Below are positions 24,501 to 34,500 of a stretch of 64,000 nt of DNA, piece after piece; the first letter of the stretch is position 1; each line of letters opens with the position of its first letter. Where the stretch lies: the NCBI GenBank assembly GCA_030248215.1, contig JASANG010003711.1, positions 372,001 to 436,000 of the forward strand, written 5' to 3'. A program made the translations under genes and the position numbers. The stretch comes from Enoplolaimus lenunculus (taxonomy: Eukaryota; Nematoda; Enoplea; Enoplida; Thoracostomopsidae). Under the pieces are notes generated by a model, which saw nothing but the letters and a program-made list of their open reading frames with translations, was not told where the DNA came from and ran no database searches.

Positions 24501-25356
24501 TCGCCGGGTTGAAATGTTTGCAAGAGATTTTGCTCCAAGTTCTGATGACCGTTCTTCTAAAAGTGTAAGTTAGCTTTGTTATAGCATAGGAGTTTTTACG
24601 TCTGTGTATATTACGCTGGTATTAAGAAATCATGTGTGCTAAACATTGTTTTCAGCAATTTCAGTAGCTCTGATAGGCGCGACTTTTATTTTCAATATTT
24701 ACTGTGAATGCTAACATTCCAGCGTAAGTCAATGTTCTTACTAGGGATATTCCTTGCGGTGCACATTATTTCAGGTTAACTCACAGCTGGCTGATCGAGT
24801 CCCATTATCTCCGTTTCCTACAGCAGGACCTTCGGCGCGTAGCTCCAATATGTCGCCAAGGAAGAAAGTTGCGAATGGGGTTTATGTTTCGCCGTTGAAA
24901 CCAAACTCAGCTGTACTGTCTACGCGACCAATGCAGTACTCGTTCTGTCGAAGTCTATATAGGGTAGTTGTTCCTTTGGCTGTTTTTTTCATAACCGCGT
25001 ATGCAACCGTGTTTAAACAACATCAGTTTTCTTCCAAAGCCGGATAACGTAAAATATAATAGTTACGAACATCAATTTGAGTATGAATTGAATTACTAAC
25101 ATTGCCACGTGCTCCGAATAATGCCGAAAACATTGGTGCGTGCGGAAATACCCAAGCCGCGTAGCGAAAAATACTCGTTGTTTATTCAGAGGCAAGAAAA
25201 TTATCGAAAGAGAACAGTATATACAGAGCTTTGTGTAATTGTTACTTGTAGGATTTGGCAGCAATTAATTCAATGATCAGAGAAAATGCAGTCAAAAGAA
25301 GTGGTCTTTCAAATGCCACAAGATGTTTGCACTACGACGATGATAATTCAACGTAG
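521..25356 (+). CDS. RBL1: Retinoblastoma-like pocket protein (p107/p130 type), 25 exons
   Basis: Nuclear co-repressor that binds E2F/DP and DREAM components to hold cell-cycle genes off. Exons, all phase-compatible: 521-760, 4131-4249, 8873-8945, 10367-10530, 11054-11142, 12206-12328, 13851-14079, 14937-15034, 15842-15924, 16175-16409, 16681-16781, 17611-17754, 18031-18113, 18306-18426, 18689-18787, 18950-19019, 19291-19559, 20949-21071, 21356-21532, 21940-22011, 23054-23267, 23720-24159, 24493-24564, 24775-24963, 25252-25356; 1243 residues. N-terminal cyclin fold (about 60-230) has GSASQWIVCAVY, DCFRFCW and DDLVGSFHLLLCC; pocket A spans about 410-667 (SCCLEIVMFSF, FHFYKVIELMIRAE), the spacer 668-815, pocket B 816-1146 (RLRDMCERLNLSE, LLRDRHLDQIIICSIYIIAK, EERGDLIKFYN), and the C-tail has NGVYVSPLKP. 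The spacer docking motif and EERGDLIKFYN identify p107/p130 rather than RB1. Weakest calls: the exon 5 acceptor (11054, or four bases later-type alternatives nearby) and the exon 10 donor (gtggct). I infer one co-orthologue of RBL1/RBL2. Confidence 0.9.
2048..2824. mobile_element. GC-rich TIR element, copy 1 (RBL1 intron 1)
   Basis: Ends are inverted copies of CTGGCTTCTCCAC, flanked by a possible 5-bp duplication atata. The two subterminal parts are rich in C runs and repeat ccccccagga/tcctgggg in inverted order. The middle is AT-rich and has no open frame. A second copy lies at 41140-41913. This is a non-autonomous DNA transposon of a superfamily I cannot name. Confidence 0.75.
2881..3502. 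repeat. GGTCTCGGTC inverted-repeat element
   Basis: Starts cagggattgcggtctcgg and ends as an inverted relative of it (ccattcctg at 3494-3502). GGTCTCGGTC/GACCGAGACC motifs are clustered at both ends, and a further cluster runs to about 3590. Short relatives occur at 6878-6937 and 17246-17320. Its ends resemble hAT ends, but I could not find a clean target-site duplication. Confidence 0.5.
3741..4017. mobile_element. Old hAT-type MITE copy
   Basis: Body matches the element at 15052-15595 (tataccagtatcgga, ggataatttgtatta-like and caacaattttcaaaaacgtcg segments). It ends in tttgcaccctg, the inverted family terminus. The left end is eroded. Confidence 0.55.
4307..4670 (+). mobile_element. hAT MITE (CAGGGTGCAACCGG family), intron 2
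   Basis: 364-bp element with terminal inverted repeats CAGGGTGCAACCGGAATT, flanked by a perfect 8-bp duplication atagcact (4299-4306 and 4671-4678). The CAGGG start and 8-bp duplication are hAT hallmarks. The interior is shared with the copies at 5609-5999 and 8299-8695. It has no transposase. Confidence 0.88.
5220..7020. repeat. AT-rich tandem repeat block (intron 2)
   Basis: About ten diverged units of roughly 100-180 bp. Recurring segments include gctaatttgcatattagct, taagcctaaattaggact, atttcactaattattaggg and aaagggtttttgg. An internal stretch at about 6050-6230 carries gtccgttcatccgtccg. The block ends near 7019 with ctcaatacatgtagtcccac. The same family runs in the opposite orientation at 22112-22735 and 38905-39665. 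It is interrupted by the MITE at 5609-5999. Confidence 0.75.
5609..5999 (+). mobile_element. hAT MITE inserted in the tandem block
   Basis: 391-bp sister of the 4307-4670 element, same orientation, with intact CAGGGTGCAACCGG ends. Flanks ccaacaac and ccaacagc match at 7 of 8 bases, so it inserted after the tandem block formed. Confidence 0.87.
8112..8856 (-). mobile_element. Older hAT-type element (TAGGGATGTG family), interrupted
   Basis: Right end cgatgccgattaattgaca...ccctta is the inverted form of the TAGGGATGTGCCGATTAATC terminus seen intact at 43097. The left boundary is approximate, judged from tgccgat-rich sequence. The younger MITE 8299-8695 sits inside it. Its right end lies 16 bp before exon 3 of the RBL1-like gene. 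Confidence 0.55.
8299..8695 (-). mobile_element. hAT MITE, reverse orientation, nested
   Basis: 397-bp copy of the CAGGGTGCAACCGG family in the opposite orientation, with a perfect 8-bp duplication cagcccac (8291-8298 and 8696-8703). It is nested in the older element 8112-8856. Confidence 0.88.
9355..9435 (-). repeat. Possible tRNA-derived SINE head
   Basis: On the - strand, an A-box-like TAGCGGAGGGG is followed about 50 bases later by a perfect-looking B box GGTTCAAGCCC. The stretch is GC-richer than its surroundings. The flanks do not fold into an acceptor stem, so this is not a tRNA gene. No tail or second copy is visible in the window. Confidence 0.3.
9863..10318. mobile_element. Degenerate TAGGGATGTG-family element (intron 3)
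   Basis: Starts tagtgatgtaccgatgccga and ends gtagcggcacatta. The interior has the gccgatgcc/cggcatcgg and tgaaacacattgatata-like segments found in the copies at 40172 and 43097. It is eroded, and its boundaries are uncertain. Confidence 0.4.
11518..11753. mobile_element. hAT MITE, intron 5
   Basis: 236-bp element beginning CAGGGTGCAACCGGAATTCC and ending ttgcaccctg. Flanks gccactgg and gccaccgg match at 7 of 8 bases. The interior is unlike the 4307 family, so only the ends are shared. Confidence 0.8.
12336..12381. repeat. (TA)n microsatellite
   Basis: Run of ta/at dinucleotides about 45 bp long. It begins just past the exon 6 donor at 12329, so length change there could affect splicing. 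Confidence 0.9.
13548..13789. mobile_element. Degenerate hAT-type MITE, intron 6
   Basis: Left end cagggtgcaaccgcaattct and right end ccgggcgcaccccg are recognisable family termini, but the flanking 8-mers no longer match. A (tta)n run follows. It ends about 60 bp upstream of the exon 7 acceptor. Confidence 0.55.
15043..15432. repeat. 195-bp direct tandem duplication
   Basis: Two adjacent 195-bp copies (15043-15237 and 15238-15432) differ at about two bases by eye. Each starts 9 bp outside the MITE at 15052 and includes its first 186 bp. The unit is a multiple of three and carries no in-frame stop, which makes a spurious 188-codon frame running on from exon 8. Confidence 0.9.
15052..15595. 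mobile_element. hAT-type MITE with internal duplication, intron 8
   Basis: Begins cagggtgcaaaccggaactg and ends ccgattacaccctg. The flanking 8-mers gttgtcgg and gttgtgaa match at only five or six positions. The left part is duplicated in tandem. Relatives are at 3741-4017 and 34290-34458. Confidence 0.7.
20063..20617. mobile_element. hAT-type element, intron 17
   Basis: Begins cagggtggcaccgaattcat and ends gtctccaccttg, an imperfect inverted partner. Flanks tatgaatg and caagaatg match at 6 of 8. The interior is about 555 bp, not shared with the other MITEs, and has no coding frame. Confidence 0.5.
20884..20955 (+). repeat. Duplicated 3' splice site of RBL1-like exon 18
   Basis: A 39-bp unit is duplicated in tandem (20884-20922 and from 20923). 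Each copy has a pyrimidine-rich tract, a tag acceptor and the first seven exon bases. The downstream acceptor (exon from 20949) keeps the reading frame. The upstream one (exon from 20910) meets a TAG within eight codons. Confidence 0.85.
22112..22735. repeat. AT-rich tandem family, reverse orientation (intron 20)
   Basis: Starts cagtcgtagtgggactacat and tattgagcgaag, runs through about two units (caattatcggttttggaggt, attagtgaaatattg) and ends with gacggacagacggacatcca and ctttgctcggagtttcgctt. This copy shows both ends of the element, so the tandem units belong inside a larger mobile repeat. Confidence 0.7.
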
Positions 25357-25935
25357 TCATGATTCTTGAGTTCTACATTACGATATACCTACATCCTTAA
25401 GTTTTTTGGAAAGGAAAGCAGCAGTTGCTCAATATTACGCTTGTTATCCTCTTTATGCAATTTCCACAATCATACGCACACCAGGTAACTTTTTGGGGGT
25501 GGGTAATGGACACGAGCTTTTTAGGTTTTGAACATAGTGAAGTAATATTGTGTATGTGCAGTCATATTACGTTGACATGCAGGTGACAAACTTCAGGTTT
25601 GTGTAACTCTCAACACGGTCTCGTTTTTCTGTTTACTGATTGCGTTATAAAGCAGACTGCCGTAAAGCTGATGGCAGAGCCTGTTGGTTGTACTTTTTCC
25701 TTTGCCTATATTGTTCTATTTTTACTGTTTGATTAAATGAGTTTTTAAGAAATCGTGAGCGTTTTGTGCAAGACTAAATTCAGTATAAGTGGTGTTAACG
25801 CAGTTTATAGTTTAATGTCAATTCGCAATCAAAAATCTATGCTTAAACATGACTCACAGTGCTTCTTTTCTGTCTCGTTGCCTTTGTTCACCATTCGCCT
25901 GTTGCTGAAACAGCGGCAATCCATGTTATGAATGG

Positions 25936-25941
25936 AATAAA
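25936..25941 (+). promoter_or_regulatory. Candidate poly(A) signal of RBL1-like
   Basis: AATAAA 580 bases after the stop codon. A weaker ATTAAA lies at 25732-25737. No transcript evidence is available. Confidence 0.35.
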
Positions 25942-26239
25942 TTAACTGATAAATTACGCTAATAGCTTTTCGACGTTATTTGTAAATTTACTAAAATTTA
26001 GTGTGATACCATTAGTCTAAAGACGCAAATCTGTTTCCGGTACGAGTAGAATTTTGCAGGCTTTTGTATCATTCGGGCAGTAAAATAAATTGTGGTATTC
26101 GTCAAGTTCGGATATCAATTATTTTGGGTTGTATGAAGCATATATAGAAAAATTAAATTTTTTATAAAAAATAATTTGCGGTTTTATAAAGAAGCATTAC
26201 TTTTATACATATTCAAGTGTAGTAATTTTGACATAATTA

Positions 26240-26404
26240 CAAGGGCGTCCCCACGGTGAGGCACTGGAGGGCCGCACCCTCTCACATTTTACTTGTGCCC
26301 CCAAATACACTCTGCCTAAAAGTAAACAATCTTGAATTGCAATTATAGAGGCCCCTAAACATTCAATGTTATCCACCAAATATAATTTTCTGTGGACGCC
26401 CCTG
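26240..26404. mobile_element. 165-bp hAT-type MITE (CAGGGGCGTCC ends)
   Basis: Ends caagggcgtcc and ggacgcccctg are inverted copies. The flanking 8-mers cataatta and cataattg match at 7 of 8. The interior is C-rich and non-coding. Confidence 0.75.
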
Positions 26405-27239
26405 CATAATTGTGACATTTTGCTGCGGAAGCATTTACCGGCAGCCGCAGAATTTCTTACATCTGTTACGAATATTTCAATTTTGCTGGAGAATATGTTA
26501 TTTTGCTATAGTACTTTTCCTTTCTAGTATTAAAAAGGGTTTTGTGTAGTCTTTTTATAAACGAGCAATGCTAACTTAAAAATGACGTTGCATAATTTTG
26601 TTTTCATATATGCATGAACCGCCTACAGGGAGTAACCGGATGTAATATTTCGGTAAAAATCTTGTCAATTTCCGTTCATATTGAAGACGGAAATTCTGGT
26701 ATTTTGCTAAAAATTAAGGAAACCGAAATGCACATCGTTTTATACCCTACTGTGGTGTGTCAACTCTTCTTGTATAATTCAAGTCGTCAACTGGTTCGGT
26801 TATAATACTATAAGAGCCGTTTATCGTAGTTCCGCAACTTGGCCAATGTGCCTCAGGTCAGTGGTGGAACGTTTTTCTCTTCGCCCGTACCTTCGGCAAA
26901 TTCTATTGTCCTTGGGTTCTGGTAATTTTTAACCTCCGGTATATGGTTATTTTTGGAGACTCTTCGACATTTTTTTCGCAAAAGTATACCAAAAGTTAAA
27001 GCAAAATCCGGTAAACGATACAATTTTCCTAAAAAAAACTACGAAAAATTTAGCTGCCGAAAATACCCAAAAATTCTACTGGAGCCAGACAGTCTTCTTT
27101 TGATTGGTACCAGACCTCCGTTTTTTGTATACCTGTAACAGGGGCACTGTTTAGTTTTATCGCAAGGGGGGTGGCAGCTCCCTCTGAACCACAGTAAAAC
27201 ATGTGAAGAAGCTTTTCCTTGTGACCCCAGCTGTCCCTC

Positions 27240-27385
27240 TCTCATAAATGCCCTGTTATCCAAACTGTCCCGCTGTCTCATCTGCTTTCCAACTGTCTCG
27301 CTGTCCCAACTGTCTCGCTATCCCAACTGTCCCGCTCTCCCGACTGTCCTGCTGTTCCACAGTTTCAACTGTCCCAACTGTAGCG
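27240..27385. repeat. Degenerate 9-10-bp minisatellite cluster
   Basis: Repeated aactgtcccgctgtcc-like units, the complement of the gggacagtt unit of the large array at 45814-46489. A second small cluster lies at 28665-28760. Confidence 0.7.
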
Positions 27386-28332
27386 TTGTGTACCGGCCAG
27401 GAACTGGCTGGCCGGTCAGAATCGTGTTTAGATTTTGATTCTAAAACTTTTAGCTGAATTCTGAAATGTGCCTACTTACTCATTTACGGTCAATATTAAG
27501 ATTGAATCACTATTTCACACAACTTTGGTTGCACTTGTATTCTAGACAGCTCACGGTGGGATAAAGCGCTTCATATGATCTGTGTTCCACTGCCTTTTAC
27601 AAAAATATACCTATATAGTGAAACCATTCACCGCAGAAGGATATAAATATTTTTTGACAATAATAAAGGGAATAACAATGTAAATTGGATTAAGTGGTCT
27701 CAGATTTTCTCACCGATTAATGAGGATTTTGAAAAGTAAAAAGTTTAAAGTTTAGATTCAGCATAATGAAGTTAGTTTGTTTGTTTTGTTTGTATGCGAT
27801 ACCTACGAGTTGTACCTACAGTTTTAGAATGGGTAAAGGAGTCATTGCCGCAAAATGTCAGAAACCGGAGGTTAAAATACGGAACCGGAGCCAGATGTCA
27901 ACAAACTTCGCGGGAACTGGAGGTGAGGCGAAATTAGGTAGGTAGCTGAAATGTATAATTTGCTAATTTTTGCAAATATTGTAAGGTGTTGTTAAATATA
28001 TTGGCTTTTTTCATCAAAATTGTATCTGAAGTTAAAAGAAAACTCACCAAACAAACTTTGTAAAAATATGCAAAATTTCACTGCCGAAATCACCGGAACC
28101 TCAGGCAGAAATTCTGCCGAAGCCGGAGCCAGACTTGTTAACGTATATTTCATGAGGTCATTTACTGTTTAATTACTGATTCTAAACTGATTGGTATATC
28201 TTAGAAACGTAACGATATACACCGTAACAATGCTAGATAATTTTAAAAATTTGTATATTGGCCGGCCGGTCAAAGGTTTTATTGGCCGCGGCCGGCCAGC
28301 CAGTACAAAAAGTGGTTACTTACATTACCCAA

Positions 28333-28656
28333 CAGGGCGCAACCGGAGATGAGAAATATCGAAGCCAGAGGTCAACGAAACTTGCCGAAGCCGGAGGTGA
28401 GGCCAAATTAGGTTGTAAAAATGATGGTTAATTATGTAGTTAATTTTAGCCAATATATGAAATATGTTCTTAAGTCGTTTGATTTTACGCTAATTTTCTG
28501 CGAATTTTCGGAAATTCTTTCCTGAAAATTGTGACAAATGTGAAACGAAACGCGCTAAACAGATAAATTTTGCAAAATTATGCGAAATTTTACTACCGAA
28601 ATTGCTGGAACCTCCGGCAAAAGTTCTACTGGATCCATACCTCCGGTTGTACTCTG
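28333..28656. mobile_element. hAT MITE (CAGGGCGCAACCGGAG)
   Basis: 324-bp element with inverted ends cagggcgcaaccggag and ctccggttgtactctg. Flanks ttacccaa and ctacccaa match at 7 of 8. It closely resembles 48530-48829. Confidence 0.82.
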
Positions 28657-28664
28657 CTACCCAA

Positions 28665-28760
28665 CTGTCTCGCTGTCCCAACTGTGCCTTGCTGTCCAAC
28701 TTTCCCACTGTTCCAACTGTCCCGCTGTCCCAATTGTTCCCACTATCCCAATTATATTTG
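28665..28760. repeat. Degenerate minisatellite with shared flank
   Basis: About ten units of the form ccaactgtcccgctgt. It is followed by gtgtactcctggtatattgc, the complement of the flank beside the large array at 45814. Both loci therefore belong to one repeat family. Confidence 0.65.
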
Positions 28761-30279
28761 TTGCGTGTACTCCTGGTATATTGCTGTACGGCAATGTAAC
28801 ATTGGACCGAAATTTTAACAAAAAGTTGGCATATTATTCTAACTTATTTTTCTAAAATAGTATGAGCGTTTATTGCCAAAATTTTAATTTGCGTCGTTTC
28901 TCCATATTTTTTTGGGCCCTTGTTACTTTTAGGGGCGTAACAGTAGATTTAGCGTATCCCTAAGCTTAAGCTTAAGCGTTGCACAAGTGTTCCTAAGCAG
29001 AAACCTGGACACCTCTAAAAGTATTATGGGCCATTTGTACGTTTCCAGCTACTGCATTTGATTTAGGATTTTGGCATTCTAAATATGTTTACATCATAAA
29101 AATCGATAAAATGGCGTTAAAAATGGATTTTTCGGGAACAATTCCGGTTCTGGTATTTGTTAGCTTTCCAGTTCCGGTATTTTGTAATTCCGGTCGCACA
29201 CTGCATAGAAGTTAACTTAAATCCGGCTTTGCAGGACTTGACTACGCCACTGTTTTGTTTGCCGAAAATCACGAGACAGATTATGGTGCACTCCAATCAG
29301 CAATAATATACAGAATCCCAATAATGAAATTTTCTATTTTATGCGTCATCATATTAATTCGCGCCCGGCTTGTGGAAATCGAAAACGCCTTTTTCTAACT
29401 TGAGTTTGGAAAAAGGGTAGCAGAAGGAAATTAAAAACACGAATTTTGATCAATAGGTAAATTGAAACATTTTATAAAACGTATTAGGAATTGGACTAGC
29501 ACTTTTGGAGTTTGATTTCCCACTTACGAAAATAAAAACCACCGCAATGGGAAATTGAAACTGTTTTTAAACTCAAGTGGAAATTTGATAAGCAATTTTA
29601 GGATAGTGAAAAGGAAATTGAAAAGTGGTGTTTTACCGCAGTGGGAAATTGAAGACCAAAAATCTGTTTCAATTTCCTCCTTGATGCATTTAAATTGTAT
29701 GGCAGTGGGAATTTGAAATTTTAGGAAACCGGGAACACTACTTGGGAGGTCTTGAAAGGTCAAATTGAGGTCAACAAGTAAAATACATTTAAACACGTCA
29801 AGTCAACGTGTTTACGCGTATCTTATTTGTGTTAGTTCCAGAGAACGTCAAGCTCATCGCCTCTCCTCAGGCTTCACCTCATGTTGCGGCAAGATTTGTT
29901 GCCCTCCGGCTCCGATATTTTTCACCTACGGTGCAACCTATTCCATTGAACGTGATTGTTTATGTAAACTGTTATGTGAGTGCTTTATATGAAGTATGTG
30001 GCACATTTATTAAACTGACACCGTGTACAATTTTTGACGTTTACTTTAAACGGTTCTGGTGCGACTATCTTACTTCGAACAGAATATGTCCTTAAATGCA
30101 TAGACATTCAAATCTCGGAAGTTAGAGTTCTAAAGTTTAAGTTCAGCTGCAGTTGTGCATTGCGTCGGTAAACCGATGACCAAAGCGAGATAAATTGTTA
30201 AAATGCATTGTCAGGTTGTGCAATTACGATTGCGTTTGAAAACATTGGTATACCCAGAATCGTGGGCAATGCTTTATTA

Positions 30280-30745
30280 CATTACCGAATGGGCCCATGT
30301 TACGTTTAGGGGCGTACAGGTTTCTGGCGGGTCTGTAAATGAATAGGATTAGATTCTAGATTATAATTTTTTGCTTAGGCTTAAGCTTAGGCGTAGGCTT
30401 AAGAACACACTTGCAAGGCTTAGGAATACGTCCCTGTACTTTACATCGACCACACCCTGCATGCCTTTAAAGAACAGATCGGCACCACCTTGTAAACAAC
30501 CTACCACAGCTTCCTTTTAATCAGAAAAGGTCATTCCTATATAGCTCCTTTAATTTGTTGCAACTTACTTTAATGTCAACTGCAATAAATCGTTGGTAGT
30601 TCAATACATTTATAATATACTACGGCCCATTTACAGATCATAGAGGCGGAGCGTTTTTACGCGGAACTGCAAAATAGGCCTATCCTTACGCTTAGGCTTA
30701 GGAATATGCTTATACTACTGTTATGGCCCTATTCTTTACACTGAC
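30280..30745. repeat. Hexamer-rich dispersed repeats (two copies)
   Basis: Copies at about 30280-30445 and 30617-30745 contain gcttaggcttaagcttaggc and cttacgcttaggcttagg, within a shared frame of gggccc(a/t)tgtta, gggcgta and atgcttata. Relatives lie at about 28905-28995, 36745-36900, 53720-53790, 55015-55140 and 56712-56885. Confidence 0.6.
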
Positions 30746-31565
30746 CTATTCTACTCAGACTACTTAATTAAGAAACCTACATATAATACAGATGTGCTGC
30801 AATTGTTCGAACTGAAACAAAAATTACGAAATTCATCCATCTTAAATATTTCGGTGTATCCGCCATTTTTTCTTCATATTAGAAAGCCCGGTGAATATAT
30901 GCACGTAAACTTATTTCAAAATCTAAGCGTAAGCAAAAAAGTCTACAGCTTGAGCGGAACTCCCACGAAAATGCTCAGGCTCTCGTCTATACTTCTGCCA
31001 AAATAATGAAACTGTTAACTGTAGTATGCGCAGTACAAATTGTCTAAGACGTGCAAAAACCCTCGAACTCAAACGCAATTGATCGGGGACGATAAACATC
31101 TCCTAGCCCTAAAAACCATTGAAACGACACTACTAAAATGCACCCAAACATTTACCATTACAATATGCTTAGAAACCAGTAAACAGTAATAATTTAATAA
31201 CTGATCTTTTCAATATTCGCAGCCGAGCTGTGACATCTCCCAAATCAATATACCAGGTTCAACTCCGCACATGAAAAGAGATTTCAAGTTGAAACTGCAT
31301 AAGTTCAATGTATAAAGGACTAAAATGGCATGTTACACATTGAAATCCAAATTTACCACTGCCAAGTACCAATAATTTGCTGTAAGCGTAATAAAACAAC
31401 ATGCTCAAAATGAATTCAAATTTCACTACTTTCAATAAATTTTTTGAAACTAACAAGCATCATTCGAATATTAAACTGAACTTTTGCATTAAATATTCAG
31501 AAACAAATAGTTTGACTAACGAAAAATCAGTATGTAGTAATCATGTAATCTGGAATTGCCAATTT

Positions 31566-34500
31566 TTAATTTTGTTCAGGCATTTCGTTATTTTCGTACT
31601 TCAACTTTTTTGACGCACCTTTGCGTGAATGAGAAGACGATCTACTGCGTCGTTTGTCTTTTTTTCGCTTCTTGCTACTTTCTTTAACGGATACATCTCG
31701 CTTCTTGTGTTTGTTGCGCGATCTGTGTTTGTGTTTAGAGTCTCGCTTCCTGAGTTTCTTCAGCTTTCTTTCAGCTTCATCACTGTGTACGGATACCGAA
31801 TTTTTGGATTTTGCAGACTCATTGTCGCTGTTCTGGTCTCCGAGCGCTTCTGGCTTTGCAACACATCGCTCTGTTTTGGCCGCTGAATCTGTGACGCTGT
31901 CAGTTAAATGATCTTTAGTACTCTCTGATCCTGATTGTTCTGGCGAAGTGGTATTCTCATTCGCGTCCCCATAATCTGCTGATACCACTTGAACTCGTGT
32001 TGTAGTTCCATCCTTATCTGACTGTTTTATTGCTTGATTCTTCTCAGATTCGACGCATTCTTGCGTAGAGTTATCCATTTTTGAAAACAAGCTACTTTCT
32101 TTGACTTTTACGTTACCGCGCCGGCTGCTACTACTAATTGGCTTCAACAAGTTAGCGTTGTCCACATAGCGACTGCAAGCACGTTCGTGGTCTTCCAGAC
32201 AGCCCCTCGCGGTTCGCTCCGATTCTCCATGATCATCGATTTGCTTTTGAACAACTCTCATTTTTTCTTTATCATCATCTTTAGCACTGCATGAATGTTG
32301 ATCTGGGTTAAGTTCGCTTTCTTCACACTTGTCTATATTATGTTCTTCTTGTTTCTGTTCAGTCGAACCTGGATTCTCAACCTTGAATCCACCACTATTT
32401 TCAGAAGATGGCGATGACGACGATGATGATGATGAACGACTTCTTTTTCTTTTGTCACTATCTTCTCCTAATCCATTGTTCCGCTTTTCTCTAACGGATG
32501 TTTTCTTTATGTCAGAGCCGTTCACAGCCTCTTTGGTACCAGTGTCGGTATCGTTAGTTTTCACTGATCTTTCCGCACAATCTTTAGCTTCTCTTCCATA
32601 GTCATCTTCTTTGCCGACTTTTTGTTTCTTGGAATGTTGCCGTGTCGATTTGACATCTGAAACACTGAAACTTTTCACAAAACATATCAGAAACAATATT
32701 TTATATTTTTGATTTTTGACCCAAAACTGCGAGCCTGCTAATACATTGCTTCCGTGCGTCAAACCTAAAGCTGATATAAACTGTTAAACCAGCAATACTC
32801 TGTGTTTAACGAAACACGCCGTCAAATTTATAAATTCGTAGTATGATAACTAAAATTTGTGACAGTAAAACTAGGAGTATAATACGTAGTTTTTAACATA
32901 ACAGACAAATTCATTGTGTTACTACTGCAACAGATAATTGAAATAAAAAGCAACAACACTGCAACAATATCAGAAATTAATGCTGCACATCATACGTATT
33001 ATCGGATACACAAAGGCAACTATTATACACAGCATTATGCGAACATAGTTCATTCTACCTAGGTAACGTACCTGACTCTTTGCTACGTTGGCTGTCACTC
33101 CTGGTATGCTGCGGACTCCGACTTCGACTTCTTCTTTTCTGATCTGAATGGTGTTGCTGATCGCGCTTCGACGACGTTTGGTCGACGTCTCGGTGCCGAT
33201 TGTCGTCACGATGTCGGTCATCGTTGCGGTGACGATCGCTACGATGATCATGACGTCGCGATCGATCATAGTAATCTTTGTCGCCGCGATCATCGCGATT
33301 GTGACGCCCGTTTTCGTTACGACGGTCGCGATCTCGATAGCGATAATCGCTGTTGGTACGACCGCGGCCGTAACCGCCGCGATGCCGATCACGGTCACGT
33401 TCATGGCGATCACGATTGCTGCTGTTGCGATGATCGCGATCAGAATCACGACGATCACCGCCGTCTCGAACGCGATCATGCCGATCTCGATCTTGATCTT
33501 CTCTTCGTTTGTCGCGAGCTCTATCTTTGTCTCTGTTATCGCGGTGTCGATGGTCACATGCAGAACCACTACCACCACCGTCAATGACGTTGTCTGGTTT
33601 TGCTTCAGAGCGAGTCTTTTCTCGACCTGATCGCGACCGCGAACGGCGGGAGGAATTTCGGCGATCATCGTCGCGATTACTGGTATATCGAGAGGTCTGC
33701 TGGTACCCGCGACTGCTATTACGAGAATCCTTGTCGACGTGGCTATCGTTTGCTCCTCTACTGCGGCTTCTTGCATGCTGCGAAGTTTCAACACGTTTTT
33801 GTTCCTGACCTCCGTGGCTACTGTTTCCGGCGGAATCTTGTGGAAGATTTTTGCCGAATATTTGCTGTTGCATGAGTTGATGCTCTTGTTGCTGTTGCAA
33901 TTGTAACTTGTTGCGTTCGCACAAATTCGCTTCGATTTGTTTTTGTATTGGAACCGGAATTCGGGGAAACAATGTTGTATACCAATCGAGCTTTGTCATA
34001 AACAACTTAAGCATTTGCCCAATTGTCATCTTGTCACCACCGCCTGCTTTCGGATCAATCTGATGGACAGCAAAAACAGTCAAAATTAGTCTACAAAACT
34101 GATACCTACTACCTAGTTCATTTGCTACAATTTTTTTCAGAAAAAACCATATACTTACATACGTACGTAATACATATTTGCTTACCCTCAATAAATTATC
34201 ACCATGACTTAATTTTTGCCCTTATTAGTTACATTTAGATGAAAGTTTGTGTATTTTTAGCGTATCAGCAATTTATGGCTGTTCACGAGCAGAGTGGAAA
34301 GCGGAATTGGATTATACCGGAATCAGCACTACAAATTTCATGACTGTTGATTTAGAGTATCCGTTGGTTAGCAACAAAGTATTATATTAAGATTAAAATT
34401 TGACAATACAGATTCCGACTGATTCTGCAATCAGAATCAGAATTCCGATTGCACCCTGTTCAAAAGTGGCTGATTTCGTAATTCGCTCTTATTTTACTCT

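Larger units (their letters stand above)
25357..31565. other. Intergenic region between RBL1-like and PRPF38B 3' ends
   Basis: Contains the 3' untranslated parts of two convergent genes, several MITEs, two degenerate minisatellite clusters and two hexamer-rich repeats. Short open frames here (for example 30794-31006) show no recognisable family, and I do not call them genes. Confidence 0.6.

Noticed and set aside
29810-30095. Coding-looking stretch with a good acceptor and donor (PQASPHVAARFVALRL)
   Set aside because: The part at about 29890-29940 (ggctccgatatttttcacct, acggtgcaacc) is the complement of a hAT MITE end, and the following candidate exon runs into a dispersed repeat. I recognise no protein family.
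30794-31006. 70-codon + strand frame with a possible acceptor
   Set aside because: No recognisable motif, no phase-matched partner exon, and it includes hexamer-type repeat sequence.
33148-33630. 160-codon + strand frame rich in Val/Ile/Ala/Thr, plus similar frames at 33509-33875 and 32329-32601
   Set aside because: Antisense shadows of the Arg/Asp/His-rich and Ser-rich exons of PRPF38B. The composition is the mirror of the real frame.
32970-33794. 274-codon - strand frame
   Set aside because: An off-frame reading of PRPF38B exon 3. The frame used by 34059-33072 matches the family and its splice phases.
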